A stretch of 64,000 nt of DNA from Prevotella sp. khp7 (lineage in GTDB: Bacteria; Bacteroidota; Bacteroidia; Bacteroidales; Bacteroidaceae). Positions 43,535 through 51,804 of this stretch are shown here, piece by piece. A program made the position numbers and the translations under genes. Location: assembly GCF_900109055.1 (NCBI RefSeq), contig NZ_FOIV01000003.1:1-64000 (forward strand). The letters are read 5' to 3'. The notes beneath the pieces are model-generated. The model did not search any database. It was not told the origin of the DNA and worked only from the letters and a program-made list of their open reading frames with translations. How positions within the stretch are numbered: the first letter of the stretch is position 1; every line of letters starts with the position of its first letter.

Positions 43535-45613
43535 TTACCTATTTACCTTTAAACATAACATGGTAAGGTCGTCGTTTGGTTCGGCGCCATTGCGGTGGGA
43601 CTCGACCTCGGCCTTGAGCATCTCGATGGTTTGTCGGGCGCTCTCGAAGGGACGGGTCTTCAGAATCTCAAGCAGTCGTTCGTCGGAGAACTGCTCCTGC
43701 TCTTTGTTCTCGGCTTCATTCAATCCGTCGGAGTAAACGAAGAAAGGATGCCCCGTGATGTCGGCTATCTCTTCGCCCTCATATTCCAGTTCGGGCCAGA
43801 GGCCGATAGGAGCGTTTGGTATCATATCAATGAACTCGGCAGTGCCATCGCTCACAAGTATTGGCGGGTTGTGACCAGCGTTACAGAAGTGGAGATGCCC
43901 CGTCTTCAGGTCAACCAGTCCGAGGAACATGGTGACAAACATGCCTCGCTCGTTGTCTTCGCCCGAAAGGGCGTCGTTGATGCGGGTGCATATCTCGGCG
44001 GGCATCATCTTCTGGGCTGCGAGGGTGCGGAACAGACGTGTGGCCTGAGCCATGAAGAGTGAGGCGGGTACACCCTTACCCGACACGTCACCAAGGCAGA
44101 AGTAGAGCTGGTCGTCGATGAGGTGGTAGCCATAGAGGTCGCCACCTACCTCCTTGGCGGGGGTCATCGAAGCAAAGAGGTCGAGGTCGGGGCGCTCGGG
44201 GAAGGTACTGGGCACCATTGACATTTGGATATCACGGGCGATACGCAGGTCGCTCTCAATACGTTCTTTGGCAATGGTGGTCTCTTCGAGTTGGTCGTAG
44301 GCGGTGAGCAACTGCTGGTGAGTGTCCTCCAACTTCAGGTGGGCTACCTTCAGGCGTTTGGCACTACGCAAGCGGAAGAAAATAAAGATGACGAGCGAAA
44401 GCACGATGATTGCTGCAATGATGATGGCATTGCGCGTCATGGCTTGGGCATGTCTCACCTCAAGTTCACCCAGTCCGAAAAGGGCGTTCATCTCGGTGAG
44501 CTGTCGCTTGGTGTCATTCTTGTTGATAGAGTCGTTAATCTGGTAAATCTCATTATAGTATTGAGCTGCTTCACGGTATCTGCCTAAGGCTTCAAGAATC
44601 TTGGCTCGCTGTTGGTGTATGCGAATGACGATGCCCTTGTCATCGCTTTCATCTTCAAGCATACGCATACGCTGGTCGTTATAGGTCAATGCTTCATCGA
44701 AGAGCTCCTGCTTGCGGCAGAGCTCTGCTTTGTAGTAAAGCCACAATTTATTGAGATCCTCTTCCTCATAGCTTACTTTTGTATGCAATTCGTTAAGCAT
44801 TCTATTGGCTTTCTCAAAGTCGTCAAGTCCCAAAGCAGCTTGGGCACATGCCAAATAGTAGTGCCCCCAGCGAATAGAGGTTTCGCCATCTTCCTTTTTA
44901 GTTTGATAGTACTCTGATAAAAAGAGTTTCCATTGCTTGGTGAGTTCTTCTAATTTCTTATACTCCTTTTGGTTCTCAAGTACATCGCAATAATAAGCAA
45001 AGATGTCGCAGAGTTGAATGGGCTTTGGTTTAATGTCCATCAAAATCTCAATGCTTTTTTGATAGGAACTGGCCGCCTCTTCATCGTTGTACATATTAGC
45101 ATAAACATTCCCCATAGCATAGTAGGCCATGCCCATGCCGTAATTGTCTTTCCGTTGCTTGGCATCCTCGAACATGGCGTTTACCTCCTTCAAGGCGGTG
45201 TTAGTCTGACCAGCAAAGTTGTAGGTCTCTACCAAGATGGTCCATGTGTCGTAATAGTTTTTCCATTCTTTAATGGATGCGAGAAAATGAAGTGTGGGAT
45301 GTACCTGCTCATAGATGGAGTCGTTGAGATCGGTATTGTAGAAGAGAATAATTTTCCGAGCTCTGGCGTCTCCTTCTGCTTTGAGGTTGCCTTGATGGTG
45401 GGTCTCGGCTAAGAGGTCATTGATGCATTTTAGCTGATAGTCAATGTCGTCGGTGCCTAGGCTCAGTTGATACAATCTGTCATAGGCAGCAATCAGGTAC
45501 TTTCCTTTAAGGTGAGGAATTTTACGCCTAAGATCTGCTGCTTCGTCGGCATAGATGGCGGCGGAGCACAGAAATAATAGCAGTAAAATAACCACCCGGT
45601 TGAGAGCCCTCAT
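43535..45613 (-). CDS. SpoIIE/PP2C-type phosphatase with N-terminal TPR sensor region
   Basis: A 692-residue membrane protein. A signal peptide (MRALNRVVILLLLFLCSAAIYA) is followed by a periplasmic region of TPR-like helical repeats (about 30-390: YYAMGNVYANMYNDEEAASSYQKSIEI, ILEALGRYREAAQYYNEIYQIND), a transmembrane helix (395-414), a coiled coil (420-460) and a cytoplasmic PP2C phosphatase domain. Metal-binding aspartates are visible at GGDLYGY (D492), GDVSGKGVPA (D509), the SDGLNEA motif and NDDLTML. It should dephosphorylate the STAS protein encoded next, in response to something sensed by the TPR part. First gene of a four-gene operon. Confidence 0.92.
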   Translation of the reverse strand: MRALNRVVILLLLFLCSAAIYADEAADLRRKIPHLKGKYLIAAYDRLYQLSLGTDDIDYQLKCINDLLAETHHQGNLKAEGDARARKIILFYNTDLNDSIYEQVHPTLHFLASIKEWKNYYDTWTILVETYNFAGQTNTALKEVNAMFEDAKQRKDNYGMGMAYYAMGNVYANMYNDEEAASSYQKSIEILMDIKPKPIQLCDIFAYYCDVLENQKEYKKLEELTKQWKLFLSEYYQTKKEDGETSIRWGHYYLACAQAALGLDDFEKANRMLNELHTKVSYEEEDLNKLWLYYKAELCRKQELFDEALTYNDQRMRMLEDESDDKGIVIRIHQQRAKILEALGRYREAAQYYNEIYQINDSINKNDTKRQLTEMNALFGLGELEVRHAQAMTRNAIIIAAIIVLSLVIFIFFRLRSAKRLKVAHLKLEDTHQQLLTAYDQLEETTIAKERIESDLRIARDIQMSMVPSTFPERPDLDLFASMTPAKEVGGDLYGYHLIDDQLYFCLGDVSGKGVPASLFMAQATRLFRTLAAQKMMPAEICTRINDALSGEDNERGMFVTMFLGLVDLKTGHLHFCNAGHNPPILVSDGTAEFIDMIPNAPIGLWPELEYEGEEIADITGHPFFVYSDGLNEAENKEQEQFSDERLLEILKTRPFESARQTIEMLKAEVESHRNGAEPNDDLTMLCLKVNR

Positions 45614-45653
45614 ATTGACTGTCGTTTTTGATTATTGATGATTCGATGCCTAT

Positions 45654-45741
45654 GGAATGAATTCCGGTGCAAAGTTACAGCTTTTTATGCATTAGGTAGT
45701 GAACATTTTCTTCCAAACTACCCTGCATTTTCTTCCAAACT
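45654..45741 (-). promoter_or_regulatory. Proximal regulatory region of the phosphatase operon (duplicated element, copy B)
   Basis: Two direct repeats containing TTTGGAAGAAAATG (within 45726-45741 and 45704-45719, period 22), a -7 box TAACTTTGC (45677-45669) without a -33 TTTG, and the palindrome GGAATTCATTCC (45665-45654), in the same order and spacing as at 41350-41436. By eye about 85% of positions match across ~90 bases. Confidence 0.72.
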
Positions 45742-45778
45742 GCTATTCGATAGCTATCTTTGCGGGGCATTTCTGTGC

Positions 45779-45811
45779 GCAAAGATAAAAAAATAATCTA
45801 TATCCGCCAAA
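45779..45811 (-). promoter_or_regulatory. Distal promoter of the phosphatase operon (copy B)
   Basis: TTTG (45811-45808) and TATCTTTGC (45787-45779) on the minus strand, 20 bases apart. The neighbouring AAATAATC block also matches copy A at 41551-41582. The gap 45614-45853 holds these elements and no gene. Confidence 0.68.
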
Positions 45812-45853
45812 TGTTTTTGTAAAATTGTAAACGATTTAGTGAAAACGTAGGGG

Positions 45854-46639
45854 CTATGCATTGTCATTTAGGTGCAAACCGTTTTCTATCACCATCTGGC
45901 GCATGTTCTTTAATAGGTCGCTGGCGAAGATGAAATCGGTGAGCTTCTGGTTGGTGGAGCCCATCAACTGACTGCTCACTCCTTGCCACTCCTTACTGCC
46001 TTCGTAAATAAATATGATGTTCTCGCCAATACCCATCACAGAGTTCATGTCGTGGGTGTTGATGATGGTGGTCATGTTGTATTCTTGTGTGATGGAGTGG
46101 AGCAGGTCGTCGATGACAAGCGAGGTCTTGGGGTCGAGACCTGAATTGGGCTCATCGCAGAAGAGGTACTTGGGGTTGAGGGCGATGGCGCGGGCGATGG
46201 CTACGCGCTTCTGCATACCGCCACTGATTTCGCCAGGGAACTTCTCGTCGGCATCCTTCAGATTTACGCGGTCCAAGCACTCCTGAGCCCTGCGGACGCG
46301 TTCTCGGTAGTTCATCGTCGAGAACATGTCGAGGGGGAACATTACGTTTTCGAGTACCGTCATCGAGTCGAAGAGGGCTGCGCTCTGGAATATCATACCC
46401 ATCTCGCGGCGCATTGCCACCTTCTCTTGCTTCGACATCTGCACAAAGTCACGCCCGTCGTAGAGTATCTGTCCCTTGGTTGGCTCTAATAGTCCGACAA
46501 GATTTTTCATTAAAACAGTCTTGCCAGAGCCGCTCTGTCCGATGATAAGATTGGTCTTGCCATCCTCAAACACGGTATTGATATCCTTCAATACGTCTTT
46601 ATCTTCGAAACTCTTATAGAGATGCTTAACTTCAATCAT
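45854..46639 (-). CDS. mlaF: ABC transporter ATP-binding protein, MlaF-like
   Basis: A 261-residue ATPase of the lipid-transport (Mla) type, which powers phospholipid movement between the membranes. Walker A is IGQSGSGKT, the signature is ISGGMQKRVAIARA and Walker B is YLFCDEPNSGLDP; the GMQKR signature is typical of the Mla/Ttg2 group. Its start overlaps the permease stop by four bases (46636-46639). No MlaD substrate-binding gene is adjacent; it is presumably elsewhere. Confidence 0.92.
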   Translation of the reverse strand: MIEVKHLYKSFEDKDVLKDINTVFEDGKTNLIIGQSGSGKTVLMKNLVGLLEPTKGQILYDGRDFVQMSKQEKVAMRREMGMIFQSAALFDSMTVLENVMFPLDMFSTMNYRERVRRAQECLDRVNLKDADEKFPGEISGGMQKRVAIARAIALNPKYLFCDEPNSGLDPKTSLVIDDLLHSITQEYNMTTIINTHDMNSVMGIGENIIFIYEGSKEWQGVSSQLMGSTNQKLTDFIFASDLLKNMRQMVIENGLHLNDNA

Positions 46640-47382
46640 GATAACAACTGGGTTAGGAAAACATCCGAGAACAGAATCAGTACACTCGAGGTTACCACTG
46701 CATCGGTTGAGGCCTTGCCAACGTTTACGCTACCGCCCTCGACGGTGTAACCGCAGAAAGAAGGAACGCTGGCAATGATGAAGGCAAAGAATTGGCTTTT
46801 GATAATGCTCATCCACACGAACCACGGCACAAAGGCATGCTGCAAACCGGCTGTCAGGTCGTCGGGGGGGATAATGTGGCCTAGGTAGGCTGTGCCATAA
46901 GCCCCCAAAATGCCAGTGGCTGAAGAGAAAATGACGAGGAAGGGCATGATAGTGAGCAAACCTAAGATCTTTGGTAAGATGAGATAACTGGCTGAATTGA
47001 TACCCATAATCTCAAGGGCGTCGATCTGTTGGGTAACTCGCATGGTGCCTAGTTCAGAGGCGATGTTTGAGCCAACCTTGCCAGCCAGAATCAGGCACAT
47101 GATAGAGCTGGAGAACTCCAGCAGCAGAATCTCACGTGTGGTGTAGCCAGCTACCCATCGGGGCATCCAGGGGCTCTGTATGTTCAGTTTCATCTGAATG
47201 CAAATGACGGCACCTATGAAAAACGAAATGATAAGCACGATACCGATGGAGTTGATGCCCAACTGTGCCATCTCGTTGATATACTGCTTCAAGAACATCC
47301 TCATACGCTCTGGGCGTGAGAAAGTTCTGCCCATGAGGGCCAGGTATCGACCAAAGGTGGTCAGCCACTTGTGTAATAACAT
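46636..47382 (-). CDS. mlaE: MlaE-family ABC transporter permease
   Basis: A 248-residue inner-membrane permease with about five transmembrane segments. The MlaE core is visible: ISFFIGAVICIQMKLN, LLEFSSSIMCLILAGKVGSNIASELGTMRVTQQIDALEIMG and the C-terminal GYTVEGGSVNVGKASTDAVVTSSVL. It pairs with mlaF through a four-base overlap. Together they likely help maintain the asymmetry of the outer membrane. Confidence 0.93.
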   Translation of the reverse strand: MLLHKWLTTFGRYLALMGRTFSRPERMRMFLKQYINEMAQLGINSIGIVLIISFFIGAVICIQMKLNIQSPWMPRWVAGYTTREILLLEFSSSIMCLILAGKVGSNIASELGTMRVTQQIDALEIMGINSASYLILPKILGLLTIMPFLVIFSSATGILGAYGTAYLGHIIPPDDLTAGLQHAFVPWFVWMSIIKSQFFAFIIASVPSFCGYTVEGGSVNVGKASTDAVVTSSVLILFSDVFLTQLLS

Positions 47383-47406
47383 ACTTTACCAAATTGCATT
47401 TCGGAT

Positions 47407-47415
47407 GCAAAGGTA
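47407..47415 (-). promoter_or_regulatory. Promoter -7 box of mlaEF
   Basis: TACCTTTGC on the minus strand, 24 bases before the mlaE start. No matching -33 TTTG was seen; upstream lies the long inverted repeat 47426-47501. Confidence 0.6.
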
Positions 47416-47425
47416 GTTATTTTTA

Positions 47426-47501
47426 GGCATGGATTGCGCGGATTACGCGGAATTTTTTAAATTTTTATTATTAATCTGTGTTAATCCGCGTAATCCGTGC
47501 C
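47426..47501. repeat. Inverted repeat between the divergent mlaEF and lptB promoters
   Basis: GGCATGGATTGCGCGGATTA (47426-47445) is complementary to 47482-47501 at 18 of 20 positions, with a 36-base AT-rich spacer. Each arm holds internal direct repeats of GGATTxCGC (or its complement). It lies exactly between two divergent promoters. Confidence 0.8.
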
Positions 47502-47511
47502 TTATTTTTCG

Positions 47512-47520
47512 TACCTTTGC
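47512..47520 (+). promoter_or_regulatory. Promoter -7 box of lptB
   Basis: TACCTTTGC at 47512-47520, nine bases before the lptB ATG at 47529, leaving almost no leader. No clear -33 TTTG. Confidence 0.6.
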
Positions 47521-47528
47521 AGTCGATT

Positions 47529-48293
47529 ATGGAAGAAGAACGTATCGTATTACGGACAGAAGGCCTCGTGAAGCGCTATGGCAAGCGTACGGTGGTTAAT
47601 GATGTGAGCTTCGACGTGAAGCAGGGCGAGATTGTTGGCCTGCTGGGGCCTAATGGCGCAGGTAAAACCACGTCGTTCTATATGACCACAGGCTTGATAG
47701 TGCCCAATGGTGGCCATATCTACCTGGGTGACGAGGAAGTAACCGACTTCCCTGTTTACAAGCGTGCTAGAGCTGGTATCGGCTATCTGGCGCAGGAAGC
47801 GAGCGTGTTTCGTAAGATGACAGTTGAGGATAATATCCTTTCGGTGCTGGAGATGACGGGTAAACCCCGTGATTATCAGATGGAGAAATTAGAAAGTCTG
47901 ATAGCGGAGTTCCGTCTCCAGAAGGTGCGTAAGAATACGGGTGACCGATTGTCGGGTGGTGAGCGTCGTCGTACGGAGATTGCCCGCTGTTTGGCCATTG
48001 AACCTAAGTTCATTATGCTTGATGAGCCATTCGCTGGTGTTGACCCCATCGCTGTGGAAGACATTCAGCAGATTGTGTATAAGCTGAAATATCTGAATAT
48101 CGGTATTCTGATTACCGACCATAACGTAGACGAGACACTGGCCATTACCGACAGAGCCTATCTGCTGTTTGAAGGTCGCATTCTGTTTCAGGGCACTCCG
48201 GAGGAGTTGGCGGCCAATCAGGTGGTACGAGAGAAGTATCTTACCGAGAGTTTTGAGCTCCGTAAGAAGAACTTCCAGTTGTTAAATAAATAA
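47529..48293 (+). CDS. lptB: LPS export ABC transporter ATP-binding protein
   Basis: A 254-residue ATPase that powers lipopolysaccharide extraction from the inner membrane. Walker [10 protein letters not shown], signature [16 protein letters not shown] and Walker [21 protein letters not shown] are those of LptB, including the FAGVDP form. The start is ATG 47529 ([13 protein letters not shown]); the longer frame crosses the promoter. It stands alone, divergent from mlaEF and 92 bases before tig. Confidence 0.95.
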   Translation: MEEERIVLRTEGLVKRYGKRTVVNDVSFDVKQGEIVGLLGPNGAGKTTSFYMTTGLIVPNGGHIYLGDEEVTDFPVYKRARAGIGYLAQEASVFRKMTVEDNILSVLEMTGKPRDYQMEKLESLIAEFRLQKVRKNTGDRLSGGERRRTEIARCLAIEPKFIMLDEPFAGVDPIAVEDIQQIVYKLKYLNIGILITDHNVDETLAITDRAYLLFEGRILFQGTPEELAANQVVREKYLTESFELRKKNFQLLNK

Positions 48294-48334
48294 AATTTTT
48301 TTTGAATTACGCCTAATATATAGCCGATTATGCG

Positions 48335-48343
48335 TAATTTTGC
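48335..48343 (+). promoter_or_regulatory. Promoter -7 box of tig
   Basis: TAATTTTGC at 48335-48343, 42 bases before the tig ATG. It overlaps the right arm of a small inverted repeat ATTACGC...GCGTAAT (about 48306-48338). Confidence 0.55.
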
Positions 48344-48385
48344 ACCTCAATTTTGAGTATATATTATAAATAAGTACATAAGAAG

Positions 48386-49747
48386 ATGAAAATTTCGTTT
48401 GAATGTGCCGATAAGATCAATGGTCTGTTGACCATGACTGTTGAGCCGGCAGACTACCAGGATGCGGTAGAGAAGACACTGAAGAGTTATCGTAAGAAGG
48501 CCCAAGTTCCTGGATTCCGTCCAGGTATGGTTCCTATGGGTATGATTAAGAAGCAGTATGGCACAGCCGTGAAGGTTGACGAGGTAAACAAACTGCTTGG
48601 TGAGAAGTTGTATGAGTATGTTCAGGAGAACAAGATTAAGATGCTGGGTGAGCCCCTCCCTAATCAGGAGAAGCAGGTGCCTCAGGACTTTGAGAAGGAT
48701 GAAGAACTGACTTTTGTATTTGATATCGCAGTGGCTCCTGAGTTTAAGGCAGAGCTCACTGGTCGTGATAAGGTTGATTACTATACTATCAGTGCAGACG
48801 AGAAACTCATCGACGATCAGGTACAGATGTACCAGAGTCAGGCAGGTGAGTTTGTTAAGGCAGAGGTGTTCAGCGGCAACGACACTATTACTGGTGATAT
48901 GCGTGAGCTCGACGAGAATGGTAACACCAAGGAAGGTGGTATCGTGACCGAGGGTGCTATGGTTATGCCTGCTTATGTTAAGGGTGAGGATCAGAAGAAA
49001 CTCTTTGACGGTTGCAAGCCTGGTGATATCATTACTTTTAATCCTAAGAAGGCTTATCCTGACAATGACGCCGAGGTTGCTGCCATGCTGAAGGTGAAGA
49101 AGGAGGATGTAAAAGATCTGACTGCAGATTTCAGCTACCAGATTACTGAGATCCGTCATTTCCAGCCCGCTGAGGTTGATCAGAAACTCTTCGATCGCGT
49201 GTTTGGCGAGGGTACTGTAAAGGACGAGAAGGCTTTCCGTGAGAAAATTGCTGAGACCATCGCTCCTCAGCTGCAGCAGAACAGTGACTATAAGTTCCTG
49301 CTCGACGTTCGTAAGCACATGGAGAAGAAGGTTGGTAAGCTTGAGTTCCCTGAAGCTCTGCTGAAGCGCGTGATGCTGCAGAACAATCAGGACAAGGGTG
49401 CTGATTATGTAGAGAAGAACTTTGATGGCAGCATCAAGGAACTCACTTGGCATATGATTAAGGAGCAGCTCGTTGCCGCCAATGATATTAAAGTAGAGGA
49501 AGAGGATCTGAAGGCTGTAGCCAAGGAAGCTATCCGTGCCCAGTTCGCTCAGTATGGTATGAGCAATGTTCCTGAGGATGTAATCGAGAACTATGCTGCC
49601 GAGCAGATGAAGAAGCGCGAGAACGTAGACAATTTCGTGGATCGTGCCGTTGATGTTAAACTCACCGAAGCACTTAAGAAAGTGGTTAAACTGAACGAAA
49701 AAACAGTCACTTTGGAGGAGTTCAACAAGCTTATGACAGAAAAATAA
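48386..49747 (+). CDS. tig: Trigger factor
   Basis: A 453-residue ribosome-bound chaperone. The N-terminal ribosome-binding domain contains the signature GFRPGMVPMGMIKKQYG near residue 45. A peptidyl-prolyl isomerase-like middle region and a long helical C-terminal cradle follow. The neighbours clpP and clpX are the usual tig-clpP-clpX order. The gene is followed by two overlapping hairpins before clpP. Confidence 0.95.
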   Translation: MKISFECADKINGLLTMTVEPADYQDAVEKTLKSYRKKAQVPGFRPGMVPMGMIKKQYGTAVKVDEVNKLLGEKLYEYVQENKIKMLGEPLPNQEKQVPQDFEKDEELTFVFDIAVAPEFKAELTGRDKVDYYTISADEKLIDDQVQMYQSQAGEFVKAEVFSGNDTITGDMRELDENGNTKEGGIVTEGAMVMPAYVKGEDQKKLFDGCKPGDIITFNPKKAYPDNDAEVAAMLKVKKEDVKDLTADFSYQITEIRHFQPAEVDQKLFDRVFGEGTVKDEKAFREKIAETIAPQLQQNSDYKFLLDVRKHMEKKVGKLEFPEALLKRVMLQNNQDKGADYVEKNFDGSIKELTWHMIKEQLVAANDIKVEEEDLKAVAKEAIRAQFAQYGMSNVPEDVIENYAAEQMKKRENVDNFVDRAVDVKLTEALKKVVKLNEKTVTLEEFNKLMTEK

Positions 49748-49763
49748 GTTTTTTTAGGAAAAA

Positions 49764-49850
49764 ATAACCCCTAAGTTTGAAGGGTTATCGACTTTTTTGA
49801 TTATCTTTGTGTCCCAAACACAAGATGCGAAAGGTCGATAACCCTTTTTT
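49764..49850 (+). promoter_or_regulatory. Alternative hairpins and terminator-like stem between tig and clpP
   Basis: Hairpin 1: ATAACCC (49764-49770) with GGGTTAT (49782-49788). Hairpin 2: AAGGGTTATCGAC (49780-49792) with GTCGATAACCCTT (49834-49846), perfect over 13 pairs and followed by TTTT. The two share the middle arm, so only one can form. The clpP -7 box lies in the loop of hairpin 2. Transcripts reading through from tig could be stopped by hairpin 2, while those from the clpP promoter lack its left arm. Confidence 0.72.
49776..49810 (+). promoter_or_regulatory. Promoter of clpP-clpX
   Basis: TTTG at 49776-49779 and TATCTTTGT at 49802-49810, 22 bases apart. The leader before ATG 49885 is about 70 bases and contains the right arm of hairpin 2. 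Confidence 0.6.
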
Positions 49851-49884
49851 CGTGTCCCATAATGATGTATATAAGAAGACGTAT

Positions 49885-50553
49885 ATGAAGAATGATTTTA
49901 GAAAATATGCTGTTCAGCATTTAGGAATGAATGGTCTCGTGCTCGATGACGTGATGAAGGCACAGGCTCAGTATCTGAATCCGTATATCCTTGAAGAGCG
50001 TCAGTTGAACGTAACCCAGATGGATGTGTTCTCAAGACTGATGATGGATCGTATCATCTTTCTGGGTACACAGATTGACGACTATACTGCCAATACACTG
50101 CAGGCTCAGTTGCTTTACCTCGATTCTGCCGATCCTGGCAAAGATATCTCTATCTATATCAACAGCCCTGGCGGTAGCGTGACTGCAGGTCTGGGTATCT
50201 ATGATACTATGCAGTTTATTTCGAGCGATGTGGCTACTATCTGTACTGGTATGGCTGCTTCGATGGGTGCCGTTCTTCTGGTGGCTGGCACCGAGGGTAA
50301 GCGTTCTGCGTTGCCTCACAGCCGTGTGATGATTCATCAGCCTCTTGGTGGCGTGCAGGGTCAGGCTTCTGATATTGAGATTGAGGCCAAGGAGATTTTG
50401 AAATTCAAGAAAGAACTGTATACTATCATCTCAGAACATTCGCATACACCTTACGATAAGGTATATGCAGACTCGGACCGTAACTACTGGATGACCGCTG
50501 AGGAAGCCAAAGAATACGGCATGATTGACGAGGTGCTCAAGCGCAAGAAGTAA
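49885..50553 (+). CDS. clpP: ATP-dependent Clp protease proteolytic subunit
   Basis: A 222-residue serine peptidase forming the chamber of ClpXP. The catalytic triad is visible: S126 in [10 protein letters not shown]151 in VMIHQPLG and an aspartate near 198 in YADSDRNYW. The start is ATG 49885 ([16 protein letters not shown]), matching the N-terminus I recall for Bacteroidales ClpP; the longer frame from 49807 starts inside the promoter region. clpX follows after ten bases. Confidence 0.95.
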   Translation: MKNDFRKYAVQHLGMNGLVLDDVMKAQAQYLNPYILEERQLNVTQMDVFSRLMMDRIIFLGTQIDDYTANTLQAQLLYLDSADPGKDISIYINSPGGSVTAGLGIYDTMQFISSDVATICTGMAASMGAVLLVAGTEGKRSALPHSRVMIHQPLGGVQGQASDIEIEAKEILKFKKELYTIISEHSHTPYDKVYADSDRNYWMTAEEAKEYGMIDEVLKRKK

Positions 50554-50563
50554 GAGATTGGAG

Positions 50564-51790
50564 ATGAAGAAAGTATGTAGTTTTTGTGGAAGGGGTGAGA
50601 AGGAAGTTCGCCTGCTTATTACCGGTCTGAGTGGCTATATCTGTGAGGATTGTGCTCAGCAGGCCTATCGTATTGTGCAGGAAAATCTCGTTGAAACTCC
50701 TAAAAAAGAAGAAACAGACAAGTATCAGAATAAAAAGGTTCCCAAGCCCAAGGAAATCAAAGCCTATCTTGACGAGTACGTGATTGGTCAGGATGAGGCT
50801 AAGCGCTATCTCTCTGTAGCAGTATACAACCATTATAAGCGTTTACAGCAGCCAGCTGATGATAATGGCGTGGAGATAGAGAAGAGTAATATCGTCATGG
50901 TTGGCTCTACGGGTACGGGTAAGACCCTTCTGGCTAGAACTATCGCCAAGTTGCTGGATGTCCCTTTCACCATTGTCGATGCAACGGTGTTTACCGAGGC
51001 AGGCTATGTGGGTGAAGATGTGGAAAGCATCTTGACGCGACTGTTGCAGGTGGCGGACTATAACGTGGAAGCTGCCCAGCGTGGTATTGTGTTTATCGAC
51101 GAGGTAGACAAAATTGCCCGTAAGAGCGACAACCCCTCTATAACTCGTGACGTGAGTGGTGAGGGAGTACAGCAGGGATTGCTGAAACTCTTGGAGGGTA
51201 CCATGGTGAACGTTCCGCCTAAGGGTGGTCGTAAGCATCCTGATCAAGATTATATCCATGTGGATACCCGTAACATATTATTTATATGTGGCGGTGCCTT
51301 CGATGGTATCGAGCGCAAGATTGCCCAGCGTATGAATACTCATGTTGTTGGCTATAACTCGGTAAAGAATGTCAGGAAGATTGATAAGGAGAACCTGATG
51401 AAGTATATCGTACCTCAGGACTTGAAGTCGTTTGGACTAATTCCGGAGCTAATTGGACGTCTCCCTGTGCTTACCTATCTTAATCCTTTGGATCGTAAGG
51501 CTCTTGAGAGAATCCTTGTGGAACCTAAAAATTCTATTATCCGTCAGTATCAGAAGTTGTTTGATATGGACGGTATTCAGCTGACATTCACAGAAGAGGC
51601 TCTTGAGGCTTTGGTGGATAAGGCTGTAGAATATAAGTTGGGAGCCCGTGGCCTGCGCTCTATCGTTGAGAGTGTGATGATGGATCCCATGTTTGACTTT
51701 CCGTCGAAGCGAGTTAAGAAATTTGAAGTCACGGCAGACTATGTTCGTGAACAACTGGATAAGTCACATTTTGAAAAATTAGAAGCCTAA
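50564..51790 (+). CDS. clpX: ATP-dependent Clp protease ATP-binding subunit
   Basis: A 408-residue AAA+ unfoldase. The N-terminal zinc domain has four cysteines (CSFCGRGE...CEDC). Walker A is GSTGTGKT, Walker [10 protein letters not shown], followed by the [27 protein letters not shown] stretch and the GAFDGIE and GARGLRSI sensor regions. The start is ATG 50564 with GGAG just before it. recQ begins 14 bases later. Confidence 0.96.
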   Translation: MKKVCSFCGRGEKEVRLLITGLSGYICEDCAQQAYRIVQENLVETPKKEETDKYQNKKVPKPKEIKAYLDEYVIGQDEAKRYLSVAVYNHYKRLQQPADDNGVEIEKSNIVMVGSTGTGKTLLARTIAKLLDVPFTIVDATVFTEAGYVGEDVESILTRLLQVADYNVEAAQRGIVFIDEVDKIARKSDNPSITRDVSGEGVQQGLLKLLEGTMVNVPPKGGRKHPDQDYIHVDTRNILFICGGAFDGIERKIAQRMNTHVVGYNSVKNVRKIDKENLMKYIVPQDLKSFGLIPELIGRLPVLTYLNPLDRKALERILVEPKNSIIRQYQKLFDMDGIQLTFTEEALEALVDKAVEYKLGARGLRSIVESVMMDPMFDFPSKRVKKFEVTADYVREQLDKSHFEKLEA

Positions 51791-51804
51791 CAACCAACAA
51801 CTGT

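Noticed and set aside
41344..45853. Sigma-factor or anti-sigma target gene within the partner-switching region
   Set aside because: All frames in the gaps were read and none encodes a sigma-factor-like protein; the target must lie elsewhere or be of another kind.
48347..49453. Long open frame (368 codons) antisense to tig
   Set aside because: It mirrors the tig frame across most of the gene, has a Leu-rich biased composition, and lacks a promoter or ribosome site; tig is certain.
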